A DNA stretch of 58,901 nucleotides from Alphaproteobacteria bacterium (GTDB lineage: Bacteria > Pseudomonadota > Alphaproteobacteria > TMED109). The DNA lies in contig JAJDWH010000019.1 in the NCBI GenBank assembly GCA_022825705.1, positions 1 to 58,901 of the forward strand, given 5' to 3'. The notes beneath the pieces were generated by a model. The model was not told the origin of the DNA. It saw only the letters and a program-made list of their open reading frames with translations, and ran no database searches. The position numbers and the translations under genes are program-made. Positions 43,958 through 52,333 of the stretch are shown here, one piece after another. Within the stretch, counting starts at the first letter, position 1; each line of letters begins with the position of its first letter.

Positions 43958-44596
43958 CTACTGTCCCTCGGTCCGCTCCACTGGCGAGACTTCGGTCAGT
44001 TCGAGACCGGCGGCCTCCCAGCCGTCGGTGCCTTCGGGATACCAAACGATCGACGAGTAGCTCCAGTCCAGGGCACGGCGCGCCGCATTCCAGGACATCC
44101 AGCAGTCGCTGAGACAGAAGAAGACGATCGTCCGTGTCGGGTCGCCGCCGGTGAGACGTTCCAGGTTCGCGCGAAAGTAGTTTTCCTCTTCGACCGGCAG
44201 CACGCCGAGACCCACGTTCGGCAGCCACACGGTCCCGGGAAGGCTGTCCCGGATCGGCGGCAGCCACAGGTGGTCTTCGCTGTCGCGCACGATGTTTGGC
44301 GGCCGCGGCGCCGGAAACACATCGATCAGCAGCGGGTCGCCATGATCCAGCAGGATCTGGAGTGCCTCGGTAGCGACCACCGTGGCGCCGTCGAGCGAGC
44401 AGGGTACCGGCGCCCGGAATTCGGACGTGCGATATGTCGGCGGCTCATCGGGAAGGCACGCATGGCCGTCCGCCGAGCCCAGGTTCGGCGTCAGCAGCAC
44501 CGACAGGACGATGGCGAGGTTGATCGGAACTGCAGCGGCCGACGGAAACTGTCGCTTCCACGCCGCTATCCTCGATTTCTCTGGGACCGGCCTCAT
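43958..44596 (-). CDS. PQQ-dependent catabolism-associated CXXCW-motif rhodanese-like protein
   Basis: The 212-residue exported protein has a signal segment (about 22-42) and a rhodanese-like domain. The active-site region FFCLSDCWMSWNAARRALDW has Cys161 and Cys165 with Trp166, matching the so-called CXXCW family that accompanies PQQ dehydrogenases, although the spacing here is C-x3-C-W. ATG 44596 is chosen because upstream sequence is unlike the family. It ends 20 bases from the converging DUF2380 gene. A role in sulfur or thiol transfer is inferred from the rhodanese fold; no substrate is known. Confidence 0.88.
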   Translation of the reverse strand: MRPVPEKSRIAAWKRQFPSAAAVPINLAIVLSVLLTPNLGSADGHACLPDEPPTYRTSEFRAPVPCSLDGATVVATEALQILLDHGDPLLIDVFPAPRPPNIVRDSEDHLWLPPIRDSLPGTVWLPNVGLGVLPVEEENYFRANLERLTGGDPTRTIVFFCLSDCWMSWNAARRALDWSYSSIVWYPEGTDGWEAAGLELTEVSPVERTEGQ

Positions 44597-44792
44597 GGGG
44601 TCAAAACGGCGATGTGGTGAGGCCAGTTCCGGAGGCACACGTGCGGTCGGTGCCTCGTCCATTCGGCGACGCCTGGTGCTGACGAACGGCGGCAGGCCCT
44701 TCGGGGATACCGCGATTGCTTGCCGGGCCCGGGAATCGGGGCATGAAGCGCCTCCGTTGCATAATCTGGTGAAGGAAGCGGAGATCAGAGAC

Positions 44793-45782
44793 ATGTCGCA
44801 TGGAATGGCACAGGCGGTGACGGGCTCGACCGGTTCGCGGAGCACGCTCGGTACGTGGGCTCTGACCGCGTGCCTCTGGCTGGCGGCCGTAGGCGTGGTT
44901 CTGGGAGCCCAGTCCGCTGGTGCCGCGGAAGCCATCCAGCTGAAGCCGGTGGCGCAGGGCATTTACGTCTACACGGGTCCGCACACCGACGCCAGCGACA
45001 GCAACCTGGGTGCGATCGGAAACGTAGCAATCGTCATCGGAGAGCAGTCCGTGGCGCTCATTGACAGCGGCGGCAGCCTTGAGTTCGGGCTGCAGTTGCG
45101 CGCCGCATTGGAGGAGCTTACGGACCTTCCCGTGAGTCACGTGATCAATACCCACGTGCATCCCGATCATCTACTGGGAAATGGCGCCTTCGCAGGCCCG
45201 TCGGTTGAGTTCGTCGGGCATCGCCGCCTCGGCGCTGCCCTCGCCGCGCGGGCGGAGTTCTATCTCGAAGCGGGTGCCCGGAACGTCGGTCCGAAATTTG
45301 CCGGAACGACGGCGATCGGGCCGACCCTGGAGGTGGCGGATTCCATCCACATCAATCTCGGGGGACGAGTCCTGAGAGTGACGGCACACGCCACTGCGCA
45401 CACCGACAACGATCTGACCGTCTACGACCGACGCACCCGAACGCTGTTTGCCGGCGACCTCCTGTTCGTCGAACGTCTGCCGGTCGTGGACGGCAGCCTG
45501 AAGGGATGGCTGGCCGTGATGGATGAACTCCGGGCCGTACCGGCGGTGCGGGTGGTTCCCGGACACGGCCCTGCATCGGTGCGCTGGCCGAGCGCGCTCC
45601 ATGCACAGGAGCGGTACCTCCAAGCGGTTCTGCGCGACGTGCGGATCGAGATCGCGGCGGGAGGGACGATCGAAAACGCCATCGGCTGGGTCGCGTCGGA
45701 GGAGCGAACGAAGTGGGTACGGTTTGCGGAGGACCACCCCCGGAACGTCACGGCAAGCTTCACGGAACTCGAATGGGAGTAG
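44793..45782 (+). CDS. Quinoprotein relay system zinc metallohydrolase
   Basis: A 329-residue exported metallo-beta-lactamase-fold protein. After a long N-terminal signal region (hydrophobic about 22-45) come VSHVINTHVHPDHLLGNGAF with the zinc motif HVHPDH (121-126), TAHATAHTDNDLTVYD, LFAGDLLFVERLPVVDG and VVPGHGPASVRW, all expected ligands. It fits the metallohydrolase family co-occurring with PQQ dehydrogenases and SoxYZ-like carriers. The proposed role is release of a carrier-bound product, but this has not been shown. ATG 44793 lies 196 bases from the divergent CXXCW gene. Confidence 0.9.
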   Translation: MSHGMAQAVTGSTGSRSTLGTWALTACLWLAAVGVVLGAQSAGAAEAIQLKPVAQGIYVYTGPHTDASDSNLGAIGNVAIVIGEQSVALIDSGGSLEFGLQLRAALEELTDLPVSHVINTHVHPDHLLGNGAFAGPSVEFVGHRRLGAALAARAEFYLEAGARNVGPKFAGTTAIGPTLEVADSIHINLGGRVLRVTAHATAHTDNDLTVYDRRTRTLFAGDLLFVERLPVVDGSLKGWLAVMDELRAVPAVRVVPGHGPASVRWPSALHAQERYLQAVLRDVRIEIAAGGTIENAIGWVASEERTKWVRFAEDHPRNVTASFTELEWE

Positions 45783-45828
45783 CGCGGCGCATTCGCCGAC
45801 CTCGGAGGCAGGTGTCAGCGCGACTCCG

Positions 45829-45845
45829 TGCTAGAATTGCTAGCA
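45829..45845 (+). promoter_or_regulatory. Extended -10-like element with inverted repeat
   Basis: TGCTAGAAT at 45829-45837 resembles an extended -10 promoter, and TGCTAG-N5-CTAGCA forms a 6-bp inverted repeat around it. It lies 22 bases before the ATG of the SoxYZ-like gene. No good -35 is visible, so the gene may also be read from the metallohydrolase promoter. Confidence 0.45.
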
Positions 45846-45866
45846 AGCATCTGTGAAAGGGAAGCC

Positions 45867-46712
45867 ATGAGAGTTGCCGTAACCACCTTCCTGCTGGCCA
45901 TGGCGGTTGGCATGCCGGCATGGGGCGCGACCGAGGACGAGAGTCGCTGGCATGACCTTCGCGAGTCATTGTTCGGCGACCGTCAGATTCATGAGGAAAG
46001 CGGCGTCGTGTCGCTGGAAGCGCCGTATCGGGCGCACGACGCGGCGTTGGTCCCCATCACCTTCGAAGCCGCCTTTCCGCAAACGAGCGAGCGTTACGTC
46101 AAGTCGATCACGCTGATCGTGGACGAGAACCCGTTGCCAATGGCAGGACAATTCCGTTTCACGGAGGCGAGCGGTTGGGCGGCCATCAGTACCCGGATTC
46201 GGGTCAATGCCTACACGCATGTGCGGGCGGTGGCCGAGACCAATGATGGCCAGCTGCACATGGCCAAGCGGTACGTGAAGGCGTCCGGGGGGTGCTCCGC
46301 GCCCGCCGGGAAGGATCCGGAGGCCGCGCTGGCAAGCCTCGGTAAGATGAAGCTCCGCCGGTTCGACCCGGTCCTGTGGGGGGAGCCGAACAACGCGCAG
46401 CTTCTGGTGAGCCATCCCAATCACACCGGGATGCAGATGGACCAGGTGACGCGCCACTACGTGCTCGCGTACTTCATCGACAGCATTGAAGTGCGCTACG
46501 GAGACCAGCCGGTACTGGCAGTTGAATCGAATTTCTCGCTCAGCGAGAACCCGGCCATCCGCTTCCACTACGTGCCCGACGGGCCGGGCGAATTGTCGGT
46601 CCGGGTTACCGACAGCGACGGGGCAATGTTTGCGCGCGCGTGGAGCGTTCCGGCGTCCGTTGCGAAGGCCCCAGTCGGAGAGGAGGCGGCTCCGGTCAAT
46701 CCGGTGCAATAG
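45867..46712 (+). CDS. Quinoprotein dehydrogenase-associated SoxYZ-like carrier
   Basis: The 281-residue exported protein has a signal peptide (MRVAVTTFLLAMAVGMPAWG) and fused SoxY-like and SoxZ-like immunoglobulin-type domains. The first (about 28-150) ends in YVKASGGCSAPAGKD, where the single Cys corresponds to the mobile SoxY arm that carries substrates. The second (from about 165) begins MKLRRFDPVLWGEPNNAQLL and ends HYVPDGPGELSVRVTDSDG. In Sox systems the Cys holds sulfur intermediates; here it is proposed to carry a product of the quinoprotein system. It follows the metallohydrolase by 84 bases, likely in one operon. Confidence 0.92.
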   Translation: MRVAVTTFLLAMAVGMPAWGATEDESRWHDLRESLFGDRQIHEESGVVSLEAPYRAHDAALVPITFEAAFPQTSERYVKSITLIVDENPLPMAGQFRFTEASGWAAISTRIRVNAYTHVRAVAETNDGQLHMAKRYVKASGGCSAPAGKDPEAALASLGKMKLRRFDPVLWGEPNNAQLLVSHPNHTGMQMDQVTRHYVLAYFIDSIEVRYGDQPVLAVESNFSLSENPAIRFHYVPDGPGELSVRVTDSDGAMFARAWSVPASVAKAPVGEEAAPVNPVQ

Positions 46713-47137
46713 GAATGGACGGCGCTCGCCGCTCTTGGAGCGGCAGTGCGTCGAACCGCCACGCCTTACCGTGAGTTCGGCTGCGGAAGGGCCGGCCACC
46801 GTACGACGGGCCCGCGAGCGGGCCAGAGAGATGGCAGCGGAGAACTTCGCAGCAGCTTGAGTGGCGCGGCTCATGGCAAGCTGTTTCGCCCCGAGCGAAG
46901 GGTCCAGGCGCACCGTCAGTGAGCGGCCGGTTCCGCTGTCGAGCTGGCCAAGCCTCTGTGCGGAGCCGCGCCGGGCGGCGAGCTTGGTAGCGCGAAGGTC
47001 ACCTCCATCGGCCGGTGGTCGGCCGGGGCCGATACCGTGGCGCACGCCGCTGCCCGGAACGGTCGCTGTCCGAGTCGGCCCACGGGCAGCCCTCCACTAT
47101 GCTTGGCCGCTCATTGCCATCCAGTCGAGCAGCCTCC
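46713..47137. other. Intergenic region, no gene seen
   Basis: A 425-base gap between the SoxYZ-like gene and an acyl-CoA synthetase. A minus-strand peptide near 47010-46975 resembles the end of an endonuclease-like protein but has no supporting upstream sequence. GC-rich imperfect hairpins occur near 47010-47030. Confidence 0.45.
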
Positions 47138-48805
47138 ATGACGACGTCTTCCGCAGCCGGCCTGGGCCGGGTCGACGCCAATCACTCGCCACTTAGTCCG
47201 ATCGGTTTCCTGGAACGCGCTGCTCGCATCTGGCCCGAGCGTGTCGCCATTGTCCACGGGGCGAAGCGCATCACGTGGCGGGGCTTTCGGGACCGGTGCC
47301 GCAGGCTCGCGGAGGGGCTCCTTGCTTCCGGGATCAAACGTGGGGACACGGTGTCCGTCCTCCTGCCCAACATTCCCGAGATGCTCGAGGCCCACTACGG
47401 AATCCCGATGGCTGGTGCGGTGCTGAACCCGTTGAACACCCGCCTTCAGGATCGGGAGATCGCATTCATTCTTGATCACTGCGGGGCTACCGCACTAATC
47501 GTGGATTCCGAATTTGCGGGGCTTGCCAGCCGCGCACTCCGGCATCTCGACAAGCCCCCCAGGGTGATCGTGGTCGAGGACACGGAAGGCCCCGAGCCTC
47601 AAGACGATCTGAAGTTCGACGCCGCGACGCGCTACGAGGACCTGATTTCGAACGGGTCGCCGGAGTTTGAATGGCGTCCGCCGGCCGACGAGTGGGACAC
47701 GGTCTCGGTGCTGTACACGTCCGGCACCGTGGGCAACCCAAAAGGTGTGGTCTTCCAGCACCGAGGTGCCTACCTCAACGCTGTTGGACAGGCGCTCGTG
47801 ACGGGGATGAATGCAGACACCTCCTACCTGTGGACGTTGCCCATGTTCCATTGCAATGGCTGGTGCTTCACCTGGGCACTGGCGATCGTAGGCGGGCGGC
47901 ACGTATGCCTGCGCAACGTCGTGGCTGACCAGGTGTTTCAGGCGATTGCCGATGAGCGGGTCAATATGCTCTGCGGCGCTCCAACCGTGCTGACCATGCT
48001 GATCCATGCGCCGCAAGGCTCCAGGCGGCGATTCGAACAGCAGTGCGACGTCTATACGGGCGGCGCCCCGCCGCCGGCCGCGGTCATCGCCGGCATGGAG
48101 GAGATGGGCTTCAGGGTGACCCATCTCTACGGTCTGACCGAGACGTTCGGGCCGGCCACGGTGGGTCTCATCCAGGACGAGTGGGCTCGGCTCTCACTGC
48201 CGGAGCGGGCGCGACACATGGCCCGTCAGGGGGTGCCGTACCCGACGATCGGGGACTTGCTGGTCGCGGATCCCGATTCGCTTGAACCGGTGCCTGCAGA
48301 CGGAGAGACCATTGGCGAGATCCTGGTCCGCGGGAACACCGTCATGAAGGGGTACCTGGACAATCCAGAGGCGACGCGCGAGGCATTCCGTGGAGGCTGG
48401 TTCCATAGCGGTGACCTAGCCGTGGTTCATGGCGATGGTTACGTCGAAGTCCGTGACCGGGCCAAGGACATCATTATTTCCGGCGGCGAGAACATTTCGA
48501 GCATCGAGGTAGAAGATGTCTTGCATGCCCACCCGGCCGTGATGGAAGCAGCTGTCGTCGGGCGCGCCCATCCGAAATGGGGCGAGCGCCCCATCGCGTT
48601 TGTCTCGGTCAGCCCCGGGAGTGAACCACCCGGAGAGCAAGACCTTCGATCGTTCTGCCGCGAACGGCTGGCCGGGTACAAGGTGCCGGACGACTTCGTG
48701 TTCGGGGAGATTCCGAAAACCTCGACCGGCAAAGTACGGAAGACAGAGCTTCGTGAGCGGGCAGCCAGGAACACAGCCGAGGAAACGCCTGCGGCGACTT
48801 CGTGA
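47138..48805 (+). CDS. Fatty-acyl-CoA synthetase (AMP-binding family)
   Basis: The 555-residue enzyme activates a fatty or aromatic acid to its CoA thioester through an acyl-AMP. Core motifs are the P-loop-like VLYTSGTVGNPKGVVFQHRG, LWTLPMFHCNGWCFTWALA, HLYGLTETFGPATVG, WFHSGDLAVVHGDGYVEVRD and the C-terminal Lys in PKTSTGKVRKTELRE. The HCNGWCF segment is typical of the medium/long-chain branch. ATG 47138 is preceded by a weak site. It may supply the CoA dehydrogenases or hydratases of the region, although none adjoins it. Confidence 0.93.
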   Translation: MTTSSAAGLGRVDANHSPLSPIGFLERAARIWPERVAIVHGAKRITWRGFRDRCRRLAEGLLASGIKRGDTVSVLLPNIPEMLEAHYGIPMAGAVLNPLNTRLQDREIAFILDHCGATALIVDSEFAGLASRALRHLDKPPRVIVVEDTEGPEPQDDLKFDAATRYEDLISNGSPEFEWRPPADEWDTVSVLYTSGTVGNPKGVVFQHRGAYLNAVGQALVTGMNADTSYLWTLPMFHCNGWCFTWALAIVGGRHVCLRNVVADQVFQAIADERVNMLCGAPTVLTMLIHAPQGSRRRFEQQCDVYTGGAPPPAAVIAGMEEMGFRVTHLYGLTETFGPATVGLIQDEWARLSLPERARHMARQGVPYPTIGDLLVADPDSLEPVPADGETIGEILVRGNTVMKGYLDNPEATREAFRGGWFHSGDLAVVHGDGYVEVRDRAKDIIISGGENISSIEVEDVLHAHPAVMEAAVVGRAHPKWGERPIAFVSVSPGSEPPGEQDLRSFCRERLAGYKVPDDFVFGEIPKTSTGKVRKTELRERAARNTAEETPAATS

Positions 48806-49092
48806 TATCCGGACCGCCCATCATCCATCGACGATCGGCAGTAAACCGGTCAGCAACTGAACCGTCTCGTTGATCGGTGCGCTTTCCTCCTGCAACAGCA
48901 GCCCGCCGTCCGCCGGATACGCTCGCCAGCCGCGATACGGACCTGAACGACCGCGCCGGCCGCTCGAGCCGGCAGTCGGCAATTGCGGCGCGGGCCCGGA
49001 ATGGCGAGGCTTGACCGTCGTCGATAGCGGGGCATGCCTGGGTCAGGAGGCCCCATCGCAGCGATCCGGCATCTGTCGCCGCCTCCCTCCCC
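48806..49092. other. Gap upstream of HigBA, no gene assigned
   Basis: On the minus strand about 48985-48834 encodes a peptide with YPADGGLLLQEESAPINETV that ends at a stop and looks protein-like. It has no start and no family I recognise, so it may be the tail of a lost gene. Nothing else is visible. Confidence 0.35.
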
Positions 49093-49121
49093 TTTACATG
49101 TATCAGATCATGATACATATT
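49093..49121 (+). promoter_or_regulatory. HigBA promoter with palindromic operator
   Basis: A -35-like TTTACA (49093-49098) and -10-like CATATT (49116-49121), 17 bases apart, flank a perfect inverted repeat ATGTATCA-N5-TGATACAT (49098-49118). Transcription would start at about the higB ATG (49127), implying a leaderless mRNA. The palindrome is the likely HigA/HigBA binding site. Confidence 0.7.
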
Positions 49122-49126
49122 CGATC

Positions 49127-49408
49127 ATGATCGTAAGCACCAGGGGCAGACTCACCGCCGCCGCAGTCCGCGACCGCTACGGCAAGGGCTTCCCGACCCA
49201 TCTGGTGAAGCGGACACGTGCCATGCTGTCGGCGCTGAACGCCGCAGTTGTCATCGAAGACCTCAGGTTTCCGCCGGGAAACCACCTTGAGGCACTCGGA
49301 GGCAATCGTAGCGGCCAGCACTCAGTCCGCATCAACGACCAGTGGCGCATCTGCTTCGTGTGGACCGATCTGGGGCCGGCCGACGTCGAGATCGTGGATT
49401 ACCACTGA
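49127..49408 (+). CDS. higB: HigB-type RelE-superfamily toxin
   Basis: A 93-residue toxin that would cut mRNA on the ribosome. The C-terminal half is characteristic: HLEALGGNRSGQHSVRINDQ, WRICFVWTDLGPADVEIVDYH, with basic residues and the final His typical of RelE/HigB enzymes. The toxin-first order with HigA after an 11-base gap is the HigBA arrangement. The N-terminal segment differs somewhat from typical HigB but keeps the long helix (LVKRTRAMLSALNAA). No clear ribosome binding site precedes the ATG, in line with a leaderless transcript. Confidence 0.85.
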   Translation: MIVSTRGRLTAAAVRDRYGKGFPTHLVKRTRAMLSALNAAVVIEDLRFPPGNHLEALGGNRSGQHSVRINDQWRICFVWTDLGPADVEIVDYH

Positions 49409-49419
49409 TAGGGGAAGAG

Positions 49420-49716
49420 ATGACGCTACTGACGAATCCCTCTCACCCGGGCGAGGTGCTCGTGGAACTCTATCTTGAGCCGCTCGGCATGAGCGCGATC
49501 ACGCTGGCAAGACGTCTGGACGTGCCGCGGACGCGAGTCGAACGGCTGGTGAGGGGCGAGACCGCGCTCAGTGTCGATACCGCGATGCGCCTCTCAAAGT
49601 TCTTCGGCACCACCGCCGAGTTCTGGATCAACCTGCAGCGCGCGTACGATCTTGCCCAGGCCCGCGCTGACGTTGACTTGTCCGCCATCACACCGCTTGC
49701 CGTCGTCGCAAAATGA
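49420..49716 (+). CDS. higA: HigA-type antitoxin
   Basis: A 98-residue helix-turn-helix antitoxin. NPSHPGEVLVELYLEPLGMS is the family opening; the HTH covers SAITLARRLDVPRTRVERLV and SVDTAMRLSKFFGTTAEFW, and the C-terminus INLQRAYDLAQAR completes the XRE-type HigA fold. It binds HigB and probably represses the promoter at 49093-49121. A GGGGAAGAG site lies just before the ATG. It converges on the MFS gene. Confidence 0.93.
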   Translation: MTLLTNPSHPGEVLVELYLEPLGMSAITLARRLDVPRTRVERLVRGETALSVDTAMRLSKFFGTTAEFWINLQRAYDLAQARADVDLSAITPLAVVAK

Positions 49717-49780
49717 TCGGGCTTGGGCCGGAAAAATCGCGCTCGAGGAACAATGGCTTATGGTCCTCTGTACGCCGGTT

Positions 49781-50992
49781 TTATCGGGCTGCCGAGCGGG
49801 ATGGCGTCCCGGTTCCCGGAAGCAGCAGGGCAGCGACAAAGATCGCTGAGGCCGCCAACGCAAGCACCAGGAAGAGTGCGGCAAAGTCCCAGCGGGCCCG
49901 GATGAAGGCGATCATCGGCACCGCCGTTGCTGCAACCGCGAACGTGATGACGAAGCGGATGGAGTAGGCCCGACTTCGCCAGGCGCTCGACGTGGCCCGT
50001 CCGATCAGCACGTCATTGATGGGAATCTGGCCGAACACCGCCAGCATGAAGCAGACGGCGACCAGCAGTGCCGCCGCCCCGGTCAGGTGCTGCATCACGC
50101 CGAACAACACGGCCTGCAGGGCGGCGATGCACGCGAAGACGGTGCGAATCGAGTAGTTGTCGACCAGATGTCCGACCACCAGTTGGGCCAGGGCCGCGAC
50201 GGCAAAGGCGAGGAAGGCGTACCAACCGATCAGCGTATTTGTTCCGGCCAGGTCGCTCAGCCGTTCCTCGAACACCTTCGGCAATGCGAAGGTGGTGCTC
50301 TGAAAGATCAGGCCCCCGAGCGCCGTCGTGAAAAACACGACACCGAATACGCGCACAAGCATGCGTCGGTCGAGTTCGATCGTCCGGGCAGGATCCCCCT
50401 TGCCGTGGGGTTGGTGCGGCGAAAGGTCCCGGGGTCGGCGTCGTCCGCCGTACAGGAAGATCGCGTAGGCGCAGCCCAGCGCGAAGCAGAGCGTGCCCGG
50501 TACCGCAAACGCGGCCCGCCAGCCCGCCGCGTCGATGAGCCAGCCGGTGAGCAGGGCGGCGCAGGCCACCCCCATGTTTCCGAACACGCCGTTGATCGCC
50601 AGCGGCATGCCGGTCCGGCGGCGCCCCTCCACCACCAGGGCGAGGCCGACCGGATGGTAGATCGAGGCGAACAGGCCGATCAGGAACAGGCCGATACCGA
50701 TCTGGAGCGGGGAGTCTGCGAGTGCCGTGGCCGTGCCGGCCGCACCGAGCCCGAGGAAGAACACGACCATCATCGCTTCGCGGCTCCACTTGTCGGCAAT
50801 CCAGCCTGCAGGAAGCGCACCGACGCCGAATGCGATCAGCCCGGGCGTCGCATATGGGATCAGTTCGGGATAGGGGATATTCCATTCGTGCACCAGCACG
50901 AGTGCCGCCGAGGTCGCAAAGACCAGAATGATCAAGTGATCAAAGAAATGGCCGAGATTGAGGAACAGGAAGCCGATGCGGTCGCGAGTCAA
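49781..50992 (-). CDS. Major facilitator superfamily transporter
   Basis: A 403-residue inner-membrane protein with about 12 helices. MFS features include the conserved loop GWIADKWSREAMMVVFFLG between helices 2 and 3, YHPVGLALVVEGRRRTG after helix 4, and a hydrophilic loop at about 190-215. It resembles bacterial MFS proteins of the fosmidomycin-resistance-like type by its opening (GFLFLNLGHFFDHLIILVFA), but the substrate is not known. The gene converges on higA and is divergent from a PhyH dioxygenase 180 bases away. Confidence 0.88.
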   Translation of the reverse strand: MTRDRIGFLFLNLGHFFDHLIILVFATSAALVLVHEWNIPYPELIPYATPGLIAFGVGALPAGWIADKWSREAMMVVFFLGLGAAGTATALADSPLQIGIGLFLIGLFASIYHPVGLALVVEGRRRTGMPLAINGVFGNMGVACAALLTGWLIDAAGWRAAFAVPGTLCFALGCAYAIFLYGGRRRPRDLSPHQPHGKGDPARTIELDRRMLVRVFGVVFFTTALGGLIFQSTTFALPKVFEERLSDLAGTNTLIGWYAFLAFAVAALAQLVVGHLVDNYSIRTVFACIAALQAVLFGVMQHLTGAAALLVAVCFMLAVFGQIPINDVLIGRATSSAWRSRAYSIRFVITFAVAATAVPMIAFIRARWDFAALFLVLALAASAIFVAALLLPGTGTPSRSAAR

Positions 50993-51172
50993 CGTTCGGG
51001 TCCGCCCATTTCCATCTGCAACACCGCGTCCGGGGCCGGATGGCGCGATCTATCGTCCAGCCTTACGCAGGTGGTTATAAGCGAAGCTGAACCAGAGTCG
51101 ATGATACGTCGACAGGTTCTGGCGGCCCATAGTTGCCGGTATGCTCCGCCTGACCGGATGTGGGGGAAAGTC

Positions 51173-52333
51173 ATGCAGGAAACCCTTCAAGCGGCGCGTG
51201 TGGATTACGGGCAGCACGAGACAGCCTTGCAGGCCTATCTGCGGGACGGCGAATCCCGGGCCATGCAGCTGGGCAACCGTGGCCCGATCCGGTTGGACGA
51301 CGACGGCGCCCTGCACCCAGACATCGCCGAGGCTTACTGGCGCAACGGCTTCTACGTCTTCGAGGACGTTCTGCAGGAAGCCGAGCTTGCGGACATCGAA
51401 GCGGATGTTCAGGAGATCCTGTCGCGCCTTCCGGTGGCCAAGGATTCTGATGTCGATGCCCTGGGACGGCCGGCCCTGGGGGCGGACTGCGAAGCACCCA
51501 CATTGTTCTGGGCCAAGCCGCTGGGCGATCCGTTTGGCGGGACCGAAGAAGCTGCCGGCCGGCATCCCGTCAAAATGATCGAGCCGGAAGCGGCGCCCGA
51601 CGCCCCCGAGGATGTCGTGTATCTGATCCTCGGGTCTCTGCAGTTTTCCGAGGCCTGCCTACGGGTGTACGGCCATCCGGAACTGCTCGCGGTGGCGGCA
51701 GCCATCAACGGCGATGACTTTGTGCCGTTCACCGAGGCACTCTTTCTCAAGGAGCCGGGGAGGGGAGCGTCCGTCGCGTGGCATCAGGACGGGGTCACGC
51801 ACTGGGATTCGCCGACCTGGGATGAGGGCTCGCACGGGTTCAACTTCATGGCGCAGCTCTACGGCTGCACGGCCGCGAACGGCGTCTGGGTGCTTCCCGG
51901 TTCGCACAGGCTTGGCAAGGTCGACATCGCCGCGCTGGTCGACGAGAGCGGATCCGACCGAATCCAAGGCGCGGTACCAATCCTTTGCAGGCCGGGTGAT
52001 GTAGCCATCACCAATCGACAGGTCGTGCACGGGTCGTTTGCGAACACCAGCACGGACTGGCGCGTGACCGTGAATTTCGGATTTCACCGGCGTGCCTCGG
52101 TTCTGGGCGTGACGACCGGGGGACTGCACAATGCCGTCGCGCATTACGATGATGCCCGCATCCGTACGCGGTCACGGATGATTGGCTACGCGATCGATGC
52201 CAGGGGCCAGCGTTATCCCGACGAAACGCCGTACGTATACAAGCCGCTGGCAGATGCCGGGGAATCCTGCCGATGGACGGAAGCGGCAAAGGCAGGCGTC
52301 AAGGACTACAACCTGCTTGACTTGGGGCTGTGA
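51173..52333 (+). CDS. Phytanoyl-CoA dioxygenase family protein
   Basis: A 386-residue Fe(II)/2-oxoglutarate oxygenase, longer than the one at 3363. It has AEAYWRNGFYVFEDVLQEAE, the metal pair His204-x-Asp206 in VAWHQDGVTHWDSPTWDEGS, GVWVLPGSHRLGKVDIAALV, the third ligand His286 in VVHGSFANTSTDWRVTVNFG and Arg297 for 2-oxoglutarate. The ATG at 51173 follows GGGGGAAAG. It is divergent from an MFS transporter, hinting at uptake and hydroxylation of one compound, but this is inference. Confidence 0.9.
   Translation: MQETLQAARVDYGQHETALQAYLRDGESRAMQLGNRGPIRLDDDGALHPDIAEAYWRNGFYVFEDVLQEAELADIEADVQEILSRLPVAKDSDVDALGRPALGADCEAPTLFWAKPLGDPFGGTEEAAGRHPVKMIEPEAAPDAPEDVVYLILGSLQFSEACLRVYGHPELLAVAAAINGDDFVPFTEALFLKEPGRGASVAWHQDGVTHWDSPTWDEGSHGFNFMAQLYGCTAANGVWVLPGSHRLGKVDIAALVDESGSDRIQGAVPILCRPGDVAITNRQVVHGSFANTSTDWRVTVNFGFHRRASVLGVTTGGLHNAVAHYDDARIRTRSRMIGYAIDARGQRYPDETPYVYKPLADAGESCRWTEAAKAGVKDYNLLDLGL

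Noticed and set aside
43001..44620. 539-codon plus-strand open frame across the relay genes
   Set aside because: It overlaps three genes with recognised motifs and signal peptides in other frames, and its composition is Arg/Gly-rich with no domain.
46960..47030. Minus-strand PADHRPMEVTFAL resembling the C-terminus of an endonuclease/exonuclease/phosphatase protein
   Set aside because: Only about a dozen residues match, and upstream sequence in the frame shows no other motif and no start.
48834..48985. Minus-strand peptide with YPADGGLLLQEESAPINETV
   Set aside because: Looks like real protein but has no start, no recognised family and is short; noted only in the gap entry.
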